DNA from: an uncultured Sutterella sp.
GTDB taxonomy: Bacteria > Pseudomonadota > Gammaproteobacteria > Burkholderiales > Burkholderiaceae_F
NCBI GenBank assembly: GCA_900554375.1
Contig: USHK01000069.1
Span: 1 to 6,470 of the forward strand
Reading direction: 5' to 3'
DNA: 6,470 nt
Made by a program: the position numbers and the translations under genes. Shown here piece by piece: positions 1 to 5,260 of this stretch (position 1 is its first letter; each line of letters begins with the position of its first letter). The notes below the pieces were generated by a model. It did no database searches. It saw only the letters and a list, made by a program, of their open reading frames with translations, and was not told the DNA's origin.

Positions 1-43
1 ACGTAAGGAGTCGTCGGCAGCGTCAGATGTGTATAAGAGACAG
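1..43 (+). other. Synthetic Nextera adapter (i5 side), not genomic
   Basis: Bases 11-24 (TCGTCGGCAGCGTC) and 25-43 (the 19-bp Tn5 mosaic end, AGATGTGTATAAGAGACAG) are the Illumina Nextera read-1 adapter. Bases 3-10 (GTAAGGAG) sit where the i5 index belongs and match, from memory, index S505. Bases 1-2 fit the end of the P5 primer. This is library sequence left in the assembly. The genomic part begins at 44 and the reading frame on the minus strand is cut there artificially. Confidence 0.98.
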
Positions 44-339
44 TCTTTGAACGGGCAGTGGAAAATGCCACCGGACATACGGGTGTTGCTGTAGTGGTGA
101 TTCTGGGGGTTCTTTTCCAGGATAATGACTTTTGCACCGTTTTGAGCTGCGACGATGCCGGTCGTTGCGCCGGCGCCGCCGAAACCGACGATCACAACAT
201 CAGCTTCCCCATCCCATTTGGAGGGAAGGCCGTTCTGAGGAGCAGGAGCTGCCAGGACAGGAGCTACTCCGGCGGAAACGACACCGGCGGCTGCGCCCTT
301 AATGAAAGAACGACGGGATGTTACGACAGATTTGGACAT
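44..339 (-). CDS. Tat-exported FAD-dependent oxidoreductase, fumarate-reductase flavoprotein type (N-terminal fragment)
   Basis: The ATG at 339-337 has a good ribosome binding site (AAGGAG, 354-349) 9 bases upstream. Only 98 complete codons remain before the adapter. Residues 8-14 (S-R-R-S-F-I-K) form a twin-arginine motif, followed by an Ala/Gly-rich stretch and a likely cleavage after ALAA-type residues near 30, so export of the folded flavoprotein is expected. After the signal, residues 47-57 are the dinucleotide-binding strand-turn-helix (D-V-V-I-V-G-F-G-G-A-G), with Glu75 at the end of the second strand (V-I-I-L-E-K) placed to bind the FAD ribose. The SGG stretch at 89-91 also fits the fumarate reductase/succinate dehydrogenase flavoprotein family. 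Members reduce substrates such as fumarate or urocanate, usually with a cytochrome or FMN-domain partner. The substrate cannot be told because the catalytic domain is missing. Confidence 0.88.
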
Positions 340-442
340 ATGTTTATTCTCCTTGATTAGAGGTTGAAGCCTGAATTGGCTCCACCGTCATTGAGGAAAA
401 TTCTAGATTTGCCCTATTTTCCTTACATCGGTTGACTTACTA

Positions 443-471
443 TTGAATTAGGGATTAGGGAGAATTAAAAT
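443..471 (+). promoter_or_regulatory. Candidate sigma-70 promoter for the DUF4422 gene
   Basis: A -35 TTGAAT (443-448) and a -10 TAAAAT (466-471) are separated by exactly 17 bases. They match the consensus at 4/6 and 5/6 positions. Transcription would start near 478, giving a leader of about 57 bases before the GTG at 535. No equally good promoter was found for the divergent flavoprotein gene. A TAGAAT hexamer read on the minus strand near 400 lacks a convincing -35. Confidence 0.5.
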
Positions 472-488
472 TTAAAGTTTCCTCAAGC

Positions 489-509
489 TCCGAAGACTTT
501 CCATTCGGA
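489..509 (+). promoter_or_regulatory. Leader hairpin upstream of the DUF4422 gene
   Basis: TCCGAA (489-494) and TTCGGA (504-509) are perfect 6-bp inverted arms with a 9-base loop. The hairpin lies within the predicted leader and ends 25 bases before the GTG start. It has no T-run, so it is not a terminator. It could be a translation-control or mRNA-stability structure, or chance. Confidence 0.3.
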
Positions 510-534
510 ACTTCTTCTTACTATCTTTTATAAA

Positions 535-1299
535 GTGCTGAAAATTCTCGTAGCCTGTCACCGGCCTTACCGACTTCCACACTCTGAACCTTATCTTCCC
601 ATTGAAGTAGGAGCAGAAAAGCGCGCTGATCTTCGCTTAGGCGGTGTCCGCGACAACGAGGGTGAGAACATTTCCCAAAAAAATCCTAATTATTGTGAAT
701 TAACTGCTCTCTATTGGGCCAGACACAATTTACCTAAAACGGTAACAGCGGTCGGTTTGACGCATTATCGGCGCTATTTCGGAGTAAAGAAGTCATCCAA
801 CCCGTTAGAGAATATTTTTTCTCTTAGCGAATGGACGGAATTTTTAAAAATAAGTCCGGTTATTGTTCCGCCAAAACGGAACTATTTCATTGAGACAGTC
901 GAATCTCAATATGTTCACGCTCATCACCGACAGGATATCGAAACATTGAGGGCTGTACTTGCTGAGGAACATTCCATTTACCTTCCCGCCTTCGAAAAAC
1001 TGATGAGCGGCAAGAAGACACATATTTTGAATATGTTCGTTATGCGGAGAGACCTTTTCAACCAATACTGCGACTGGCTCTTCGACGTTTTGTTTGAAGT
1101 TGAAAAACGTCTGGATATTTCCGCCTATTCTGTCAACGATGCCCGCGTCTTCGGGTTTCTCTCAGAAAGGCTCCTAGACGTTTGGTTAGAAACCCACCAT
1201 ATCACTTACATTGAGAAACCAGTTATCCATACAGAACCGATTAATTGGGCCAAAAAAGGTTTTTCCTTTTTTCTCAGGAAGTTAGGAATTAAACGGTAG
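535..1299 (+). CDS. DUF4422-family glycosyltransferase-like protein
   Basis: This complete 254-aa protein resembles the DUF4422 family, found in capsule, LPS and exopolysaccharide clusters and thought to be glycosyltransferases. Visible family features, in order, are the N-terminal strand and turn K-I-L-V-A-C-H-R-P-Y (3-12), Y-L-P-I-E-V-G-A (20-27), D-N-x-G-E-N-I-S-x-K-N-P-N-Y-C-E-L-T (40-57), G-L-T-H-Y-R-R-Y-F (74-82), and a region around H163-I-L-N-M-F before a D-A-R-V-F segment. The length fits a full-length member, and there is no signal peptide or membrane segment, so it is probably cytoplasmic. The start is GTG at 535: upstream to the in-frame stop at 466 there is no other start codon, and the protein begins exactly where the family does. 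No Shine-Dalgarno sequence is visible. It stands alone beside a tRNA gene, with no other sugar gene in view, so its acceptor and donor are unknown. Confidence 0.82.
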   Translation: MLKILVACHRPYRLPHSEPYLPIEVGAEKRADLRLGGVRDNEGENISQKNPNYCELTALYWARHNLPKTVTAVGLTHYRRYFGVKKSSNPLENIFSLSEWTEFLKISPVIVPPKRNYFIETVESQYVHAHHRQDIETLRAVLAEEHSIYLPAFEKLMSGKKTHILNMFVMRRDLFNQYCDWLFDVLFEVEKRLDISAYSVNDARVFGFLSERLLDVWLETHHITYIEKPVIHTEPINWAKKGFSFFLRKLGIKR

Positions 1300-1350
1300 A
1301 TTTTTCACCTTTTCTGACCACTAAATCATCAAAATTCTTTGCGTTCTGAG

Positions 1351-1379
1351 TTGCACAGAAGATTTTATTTTGCTATAGT
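1351..1379 (+). promoter_or_regulatory. Promoter of tRNA-Arg
   Basis: TTGCAC (1351-1356) and TATAGT (1374-1379) are 17 bases apart, and a TG at 1371-1372 makes an extended -10. Transcription would start near 1386, about 8 bases before the mature tRNA 5' end. The bases after the -10 are GC-rich, as is common for stringently controlled stable-RNA promoters. Confidence 0.8.
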
Positions 1380-1393
1380 TCGCTTCCTCGGTT

Positions 1394-1470
1394 GCGCCAG
1401 TAGCTCAGCTGGATAGAGTACCTGGCTACGAACCAGGGGGTCGTGGGTTCGATTCCTGCCTGGCGCGCCA
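1394..1470 (+). tRNA. tRNA-Arg (anticodon ACG)
   Basis: A full cloverleaf of 77 bases folds by eye. The acceptor stem is GCGCCAG (1394-1400) with CTGGCGC (1460-1466), discriminator G1467 and encoded CCA (1468-1470). The anticodon stem is CCTGG/CCAGG (1421-1425, 1433-1437) with anticodon ACG at 1428-1430, normally edited to ICG to read CGU, CGC and CGA. The T stem is 1443-1447 with 1455-1459 and the loop TTCGATT. It has its own promoter and terminator, so it is a single-gene transcript. No repeat of its 3' end appears elsewhere in the window, so there is no sign that it is an integration site here. Confidence 0.97.
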
Positions 1471-1494
1471 CCAAAATTAAAAGAATATTCAGAG

Positions 1495-1522
1495 AAAAGT
1501 CTCGCTTGCGCGGGATTTTTTC
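1495..1522 (+). terminator. Rho-independent terminator of tRNA-Arg
   Basis: The stem TCTCGC (1500-1505) with GCGGGA (1510-1515) has one G-T pair and a TTGC loop. It is extended by A-rich bases at 1495-1498 pairing with the T-run at 1516-1521. It lies 25-30 bases after the tRNA CCA. Confidence 0.8.
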
Positions 1523-1888
1523 GTTTCTACTCCAGAAAAATGATTAGCTAAGAGGTTTAGGAGATAGAGGCCTCCCACTAAGTATTCATACCTTTGGAGC
1601 TGTATCGCACTTTTCTTCTGCCGAATTTTCACTACATCGGGCGCCCCCGGTGCGTCTAGAGGCGAGTTGAGGGGTTCAGAGGTTTCTTCAATTCCTTGCA
1701 CGTCCGGCTTCGAATGCAGAGCTGACAAACAATTAACAACACCTCTAAATCAGAGTATCAAAGAATATCCTTTCAGCCTCGGGTGTAATTTTTTACACGT
1801 TCGTTTCTAAAATTTGAACTACCTCTCAACTTCTGACTAAAGCTTGAAGTATCCTTAATCATACAAAACCTAATTTTTTAGAAGAAAG
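1523..1888. other. Intergenic stretch without a convincing gene
   Basis: About 366 bases between the tRNA-Arg terminator and the lipoprotein gene. A minus-strand reading frame covers 1728-1489 but starts with TTG, has no ribosome binding site, resembles no family I know and runs through the tRNA terminator, so it is not called. The only structure seen is the inverted repeat at 1783-1798. No promoter with good -35 and -10 boxes was found for the lipoprotein gene. Confidence 0.6.
1783..1798. promoter_or_regulatory. Inverted repeat GTGTAA-N4-TTACAC, possible operator
   Basis: Perfect 6-bp arms (1783-1788 and 1793-1798) are separated by TTTT. It lies about 91 bases upstream of the lipoprotein start, a position that would suit an activator or repressor site. 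It is not followed by a T-run long enough for a terminator. The regulator is unknown, and chance occurrence is possible. Confidence 0.3.
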
Positions 1889-2986
1889 ATGAAAATATTT
1901 GTCCGAAAAAATGTCCTTCTCTCCCTCTCGGTGATCGCGTCCCTCTTGCTTTCAGCATGCTCAATGGATCCGGACGTAGAAATCACAAATAAAAACGTTA
2001 AGGATGCAATCAGCAGCCTCTCGAAAGCCGACGCAGCAAAAGTTGCTGCGCTGGGCGGGGACAAATATCTTTTAGGTAAAACCTTAAACAAGGTCAGCAA
2101 GCAGCTCCCTTCAGACTACTATAAATACGAAATCAACGAACTCATTGAACATGCTCGTCTAAACAGAAACTTTAATCTTTCGCTGGCCAATAAGGGTGAA
2201 CTCACTACGGAGACCGTGCGCTCAGATTTTGCAGAAAGTCCTGAAGAAAAATCAGTCGAGATTAACGAGATAAGCACCCAGGATCATTACCTCCGAGCGC
2301 TTAGAACTGAGCTTAAGCGCCCTGTACCGCTAGGTTCAGCTACATTAGGCAAAGGAGTCCTGACTTGCAGAAAGAAAGACTATTTGATTGCTCTGGATGA
2401 ACTTGAAGTTCAAAACGCTGACGCTTTCAAAAAAGAAAAAGCACGAAAACTCAAGCGTAGGGAGTGCCATGAAATGAAGCGTCCGGCTAAATTAACGCTA
2501 AGGGCTGAGGATAAAGGATTCGGAGGAAAAACAATCTTTCGCACCGCCAGAGGTTGGGTAAATGCAAAAGACCTAACGGACAGAACGCCTGCTGACGAGC
2601 TAATGAAAATGAGGGAAGAAGTTCAAGAAAAACTCAATGAATTAAAGAACCATCCTGCCCCTCAGTTCTATCATGTCTTCCGCCCTCTTCTTGATATATC
2701 GGCAAAGAATCCAACCCGAATCAAATTGGCTCAAAAAGCCATTCTTATAAATATGGAACAGCATAAGGAGTCTTGGGATCAGGCCTCGGCACGTTTTCTG
2801 CAGGAACAACAAGACTTTGCTCGTTCGGAATACGCTTGCACTTTCGAAAAAGACTGCACAGAGAATGAAAAAGGCAACCTCAAAATGGCCTATTACATTC
2901 ACAGTGTTGTTCCTAAGAACCTGAAGGGCGGCAAACTGCCATGCGAAATTTCTAACGTCCCGGGCTGCAGGCACTATACAAATTAG
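1889..2986 (+). CDS. Putative lipoprotein of unknown function, cysteine-containing
   Basis: I do not recognise this 365-aa protein. It begins with a lipoprotein signal peptide: K2, R6 and K7, a hydrophobic run from about 9 to 20, then lipobox L-S-A-C with Cys24 as the lipidated residue. Ser25 and Met26 after it do not give the Asp(+2) inner-membrane retention signal, so outer-membrane sorting is likely. The mature part is charged and mostly helical in character. A strongly basic segment lies at about 180-200 (K-A-R-K-L-K-R-R-E-C-H). A short stretch ending R-G-W-V-N-A-K-D-L (221-229) faintly recalls the end of a bacterial SH3 domain. Besides Cys24 there are six cysteines (160, 193, 317, 323, 352, 360), an even number that could form three periplasmic disulfides. 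The ATG has only a weak purine stretch (GAAGAAAG, 1881-1888) as ribosome binding site. It stands alone and converges on the xre gene. Confidence 0.85.
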   Translation: MKIFVRKNVLLSLSVIASLLLSACSMDPDVEITNKNVKDAISSLSKADAAKVAALGGDKYLLGKTLNKVSKQLPSDYYKYEINELIEHARLNRNFNLSLANKGELTTETVRSDFAESPEEKSVEINEISTQDHYLRALRTELKRPVPLGSATLGKGVLTCRKKDYLIALDELEVQNADAFKKEKARKLKRRECHEMKRPAKLTLRAEDKGFGGKTIFRTARGWVNAKDLTDRTPADELMKMREEVQEKLNELKNHPAPQFYHVFRPLLDISAKNPTRIKLAQKAILINMEQHKESWDQASARFLQEQQDFARSEYACTFEKDCTENEKGNLKMAYYIHSVVPKNLKGGKLPCEISNVPGCRHYTN

Positions 2987-3000
2987 TGGGTCGTCGTTTC

Positions 3001-3032
3001 TAAAGACGCTCGAGAATTATCGAACGTCTTTA
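3001..3032. terminator. Hairpin between convergent lipoprotein and xre genes, possible bidirectional terminator
   Basis: The outer arms TAAAGACG (3001-3008) and CGTCTTTA (3025-3032) pair perfectly. After a C/A mismatch, TCGA (3010-3013) pairs with TCGA (3020-3023) around a 6-base loop. It lies 15 bases after the lipoprotein stop and overlaps the last codons and stop of the xre gene. T-runs on either side are short, so termination efficiency is uncertain. Confidence 0.5.
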
Positions 3033-3433
3033 ACCTCAGCCGCAGGAACAAGCTTTTGAGCGCGACTGTTTTTCATAGCTTCTTGTTTTTGAACGGAAGC
3101 GGCGTGGAGCCCCTCTGCGACTCGAAGCAGTACCTGCCTATCCCGTCTCGACAGTTTAGATATGACCGAATCTTCTGAAATTAAATTTCTCGCGCCACTC
3201 TTATCATCGGTGCGACCTAGAAGATAATCGGTTGAAACGTTCAGAGAATTAGCCAGTTTCACTAAGGCGTAAAGCGTCGGAGAGCGTGTACTGTTGCTAT
3301 TCTCATAAAGAGAGAGAACCGGTTGAGCTATCCCGCTTAAACCGGAGAGCTCGGCTTGAGTAAGGTTGTTTTCATGTCTGAGCTGTAAGAGTCTCTGACA
3401 AAGAATATTTCTAATTTTAGGATCGGATCCCAT
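3017..3433 (-). CDS. XRE-family (HTH_3) transcriptional regulator
   Basis: A 138-aa DNA-binding protein with an N-terminal Cro/C1-type helix-turn-helix. Residues 8-22 form the first helix. L-T-Q-A-E-L (24-29) starts the second, and the recognition helix lies around I35-A-Q-P-V-L-S-L-Y-E44. P-T-L-Y-A-L-V-K-L-A (52-61) and V-S-T-D-Y-L-L-G (66-73) complete the fold in textbook order. The C-terminal 60 residues are charged and helical, with no peptidase or sensor domain seen. The ATG at 3433 is preceded by a near-perfect ribosome binding site (AGGAGG, 3443-3438). No toxin or phage gene adjoins it: the lipoprotein gene converges on it and rpiA lies behind it. It may regulate itself through the inverted repeats just upstream, or a distant target. 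Alternatives are a phage-remnant repressor or an orphan antitoxin-like regulator. Confidence 0.9.
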   Translation of the reverse strand: MGSDPKIRNILCQRLLQLRHENNLTQAELSGLSGIAQPVLSLYENSNSTRSPTLYALVKLANSLNVSTDYLLGRTDDKSGARNLISEDSVISKLSRRDRQVLLRVAEGLHAASVQKQEAMKNSRAQKLVPAAEVKDVR

Positions 3434-3485
3434 TCTTCCTCCTGTCCTGTTCAGGCAAACGGAAATGTTATCACGTTAATTTGTT

Positions 3486-3519
3486 ATTTGTTCTTAAGAA
3501 AGATCCCTTTGGAACAAAT
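3486..3519. promoter_or_regulatory. Inverted repeat upstream of xre, possible operator
   Basis: ATTTGTTC (3486-3493) and GAACAAAT (3512-3519) are perfect 8-bp arms 18 bases apart. They overlap a 10-bp perfect palindrome, TTCTTAAGAA, at 3491-3500. The site is 53-86 bases upstream of the xre start, where an autoregulatory operator would lie. The high AT content raises the chance of random matches. Confidence 0.35.
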
Positions 3520-3705
3520 CATAAATTTGATTTTTTCCTTTTCTTATATAGTGATAGATGATTTTAGTACAAAAAAATATCTTACAATTGAATCAAAAAT
3601 ACGTGATATTTGTACTTTTATTTTCTTTTTTCTATCTTTTCAAGCTTATTCGCGATGCGGTTCAAATTGTTTCGTTCGCAACCTCCCCAAATTCTAGCCG
3701 TATTC

Positions 3706-3734
3706 ATGAGAACCGGCCTTGTGGTAGCTAGAAT
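3706..3734 (+). promoter_or_regulatory. Candidate promoter of rpiA
   Basis: ATGAGA (3706-3711) and TAGAAT (3729-3734) are exactly 17 bases apart and match the sigma-70 consensus at 4/6 and 5/6. Transcription would start near 3741, giving a leader of about 42 bases before the ATG at 3783. This argues against the in-frame TTG at 3738 as the start. Confidence 0.5.
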
Positions 3735-3782
3735 ATTTTGAGCACGCCTGTCAGAGCGTATCTTTTAATTTCGGGAAAAGCA

Positions 3783-4478
3783 ATGGAATTACAAAACAAA
3801 CTTAAACAGATGGCAGCAAAAGCCGCCCTTGAATATGTCGTCGAGGGAGAATATCTTGGCGTCGGCACCGGTACAACCGTAAGTTTCTTTATTACAGAAT
3901 TGGCAACTTCCGGTAAGAAGGTCAAGGGTTGCATTTCCAGTTCGGAAGCTACCACCCGTCAGCTTCTCGCCTACGGGATCCCTGTCTGCGATCTTAACGA
4001 TATCGTTGATTTCATCCCTGTTTACATCGACGGCTGCGATGAGATCGACGGCAATTTTTGCATGATCAAAGGAGGCGGCGGAGCGTTGACTCGAGAAAAA
4101 ATCGTTGCTCAAGCGTCCGAAAAGTTTGTCTGCATTGCTGACGAAAGCAAAGTTGTAAAACAACTTGGCGCTTTCCCTCTTCCCTTGGAAGTAATTCCTA
4201 TGGCAGTAAGCTCCGTTTCCAGAGCAGTGGAAGAATTAGGCGGCCATCCCGTCGTCCGCGATTTCATCACAGACAACGGGAACAACATCATCGACGTTCA
4301 CGGTCTTCAGATCAAAGAACCCCAGTTGCTCGAAAATGCCATCAATAAAATCCCCGGCATCGTCACTTGCGGCATATTCGCTAACAGAGGCGCTGACGTC
4401 CTTCTTGTCGCCTCAGAGGCCGGAATCAAAGTCACAAAACCCAAGAAGAGCTTCTTCTCTTCTCATAAGGCAAAATAA
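3783..4478 (+). CDS. rpiA: Ribose-5-phosphate isomerase A
   Basis: RpiA interconverts ribose 5-phosphate and ribulose 5-phosphate in the non-oxidative pentose phosphate pathway, in the cytoplasm. The 231-aa protein aligns along its whole length with E. coli RpiA as I remember it (219 aa). It has the phosphate-binding loop G-V-G-T-G-T-T (26-32), S-S-S-E-A-T-T, Y-I-D-G-C-D-E-I (81-88), M-I-K-G-G-G-G-A-L-T-R-E-K (94-106), F-P-L-P-L-E-V-I-P and F-A-N-R-G-A-D-V. Asp83, Asp86, Lys96 and catalytic-base Glu105 occupy the places of E. coli Asp81, Asp84, Lys94 and Glu103. The usual Ala of the DGADE signature is Cys85. A Lys/Ser-rich tail of about 12 residues extends past the usual C-terminus. The ATG at 3783 is chosen because family homology begins there. 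The frame stays open to a TTG at 3738, but that codon lies upstream of the predicted transcription start. The ribosome binding site is weak (GGGAAAAG, 3773-3780). Confidence 0.96.
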   Translation: MELQNKLKQMAAKAALEYVVEGEYLGVGTGTTVSFFITELATSGKKVKGCISSSEATTRQLLAYGIPVCDLNDIVDFIPVYIDGCDEIDGNFCMIKGGGGALTREKIVAQASEKFVCIADESKVVKQLGAFPLPLEVIPMAVSSVSRAVEELGGHPVVRDFITDNGNNIIDVHGLQIKEPQLLENAINKIPGIVTCGIFANRGADVLLVASEAGIKVTKPKKSFFSSHKAK

Positions 4479-4495
4479 TTTAGGTTATCAATGCC

Positions 4496-4524
4496 AAAAG
4501 CGGCGCTTTCTGCGCCGCTTTTTT
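4496..4524. terminator. Strong rho-independent terminator, probably bidirectional
   Basis: The stem GCGGCGC (4500-4506) pairs with GCGCCGC (4512-4518) around a TTTCT loop. It is flanked by AAAA before and TTTTTT after (4519-4524). It ends rpiA on the plus strand. Read on the minus strand it gives the same stem followed by TTTT, directly after the SIMPL gene stop at 4526, so it probably serves both convergent units. Confidence 0.93.
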
Positions 4525-4525
4525 C

Positions 4526-5236
4526 TTAGTCATTCAGAAAGTATTCAACTGTCGTCACAACACGCACATTCTTTATGAAGGGCGTATTGTCGTCTCTGTC
4601 CGTGATAGAGAAAACACCCTGATTTGCCCTCCTGATTTTTCCGAGTTTAGAACCGGAATCTTCTGCAAATTTTTTAGCCGCTTCCTTGGCGTTCTTCGTT
4701 GCGATTTCTATCATCTTAGGCTTAATGTCATTCAAACCTGTGAATGAATAGTTCGTCATGTAGCTATAGTCGTTGGTTAGAGCCACCCCTTGTTTCAAAA
4801 GCTCTCTTTGTGCTTCCATCAACTTGCGCACAACGTCGACCTTATCCGTTGCAATTGTGATGACCTGAGTAATGATATATCTGAAGGGAGGTCTATTTGG
4901 ACCGTAATTGTTCGCTAGCGTATCGTTTACCTTGGGCGCGGCCAATGAAATTTCTGTAATATCAATACCACCCTTTTTCAGAAATTCAAAAACCGTGCTC
5001 TGTTTCTTTTCAAGGTTGTCATAAACAGTCGCGAGATCATTGCCCATTTCATTAAAGCTAAGCGGCCATATCACATGGTTTGCTTTAACTTCTTTTTCGC
5101 AAAGGCCCTTAACCGTAACAATACGGTCTTTATTTAAAAGCGCGTTCACTCCGTCACCGAGCTGATTTCCGAGAAGTGCGACCCCTCCTATGAACCCGGC
5201 GGCCAAAACAATACTGGGAATAATTCTGCTTTCCAC
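4526..5236 (-). CDS. SIMPL-domain (DUF541) envelope protein
   Basis: A 236-aa protein of the SIMPL/DUF541 family, which includes E. coli YggE and Brucella BP26/Omp28-type periplasmic proteins linked to oxidative-stress tolerance. Their biochemical activity is not well defined. An N-terminal hydrophobic segment at about 5-26 acts as signal or anchor. The domain opens with R-I-V-T-V-K-G-L-C-E-K-E-V-K-A (38-52), the usual first strand with Ala commonly where Cys46 is here. It continues with I-T-E-I-S and a Tyr/Thr-rich strand region, then an A-K-E-A-A-K-K-F-A-E helix late in the protein that is typical of the family. The start is GTG at 5236 with AAGGAT (5247-5242) 5 bases upstream. The gene lies 24 bases after the DJ-1-like gene on the same strand and shares the terminator at 4496-4524, so the two are probably co-transcribed. 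Confidence 0.87.
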   Translation of the reverse strand: MESRIIPSIVLAAGFIGGVALLGNQLGDGVNALLNKDRIVTVKGLCEKEVKANHVIWPLSFNEMGNDLATVYDNLEKKQSTVFEFLKKGGIDITEISLAAPKVNDTLANNYGPNRPPFRYIITQVITIATDKVDVVRKLMEAQRELLKQGVALTNDYSYMTNYSFTGLNDIKPKMIEIATKNAKEAAKKFAEDSGSKLGKIRRANQGVFSITDRDDNTPFIKNVRVVTTVEYFLND

Positions 5237-5260
5237 GACGTATCCTTACCTAAGTTATCA

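Larger units (their letters stand above)
3434..3737. other. AT-rich intergenic region with inverted repeats
   Basis: About 300 bases between xre and rpiA, very AT-rich at 3480-3650. A plus-strand frame at 3488-3697 starts with TTG, has no ribosome binding site and reads as low-complexity Phe/Ile-rich sequence, so it is not called. The region holds a TTCTTAAGAA palindrome, an ATTTGTTC/GAACAAAT inverted repeat, and opposed copies of TATCACGT at 3470-3477 and 3601-3608. At its right end is the rpiA promoter. No confident promoter was found for xre. Confidence 0.6.

Noticed and set aside
58..360. Plus-strand open frame of 100 codons
   Set aside because: It is antisense to the flavoprotein gene, which has a ribosome binding site, a Tat signal and an FAD motif. 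The plus frame resembles no family.
1489..1728. Minus-strand open frame of 79 codons
   Set aside because: It starts at TTG without a ribosome binding site, runs through the tRNA-Arg terminator and has no recognisable domain.
3488..3697. Plus-strand frame of 69 codons in the AT-rich gap
   Set aside because: TTG start, no ribosome binding site, and low-complexity Phe/Ile content expected from random AT-rich DNA.
3017..3737. Toxin-antitoxin system or phage immunity region built around the XRE gene
   Set aside because: No toxin-like partner, peptidase gene or phage gene lies beside it, and the upstream region is non-coding.
3738..3782. Longer RpiA starting at TTG 3738
   Set aside because: RpiA homology begins at the ATG at 3783. 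The TTG lies 4 bases after the predicted -10 box, so it would precede the transcription start.
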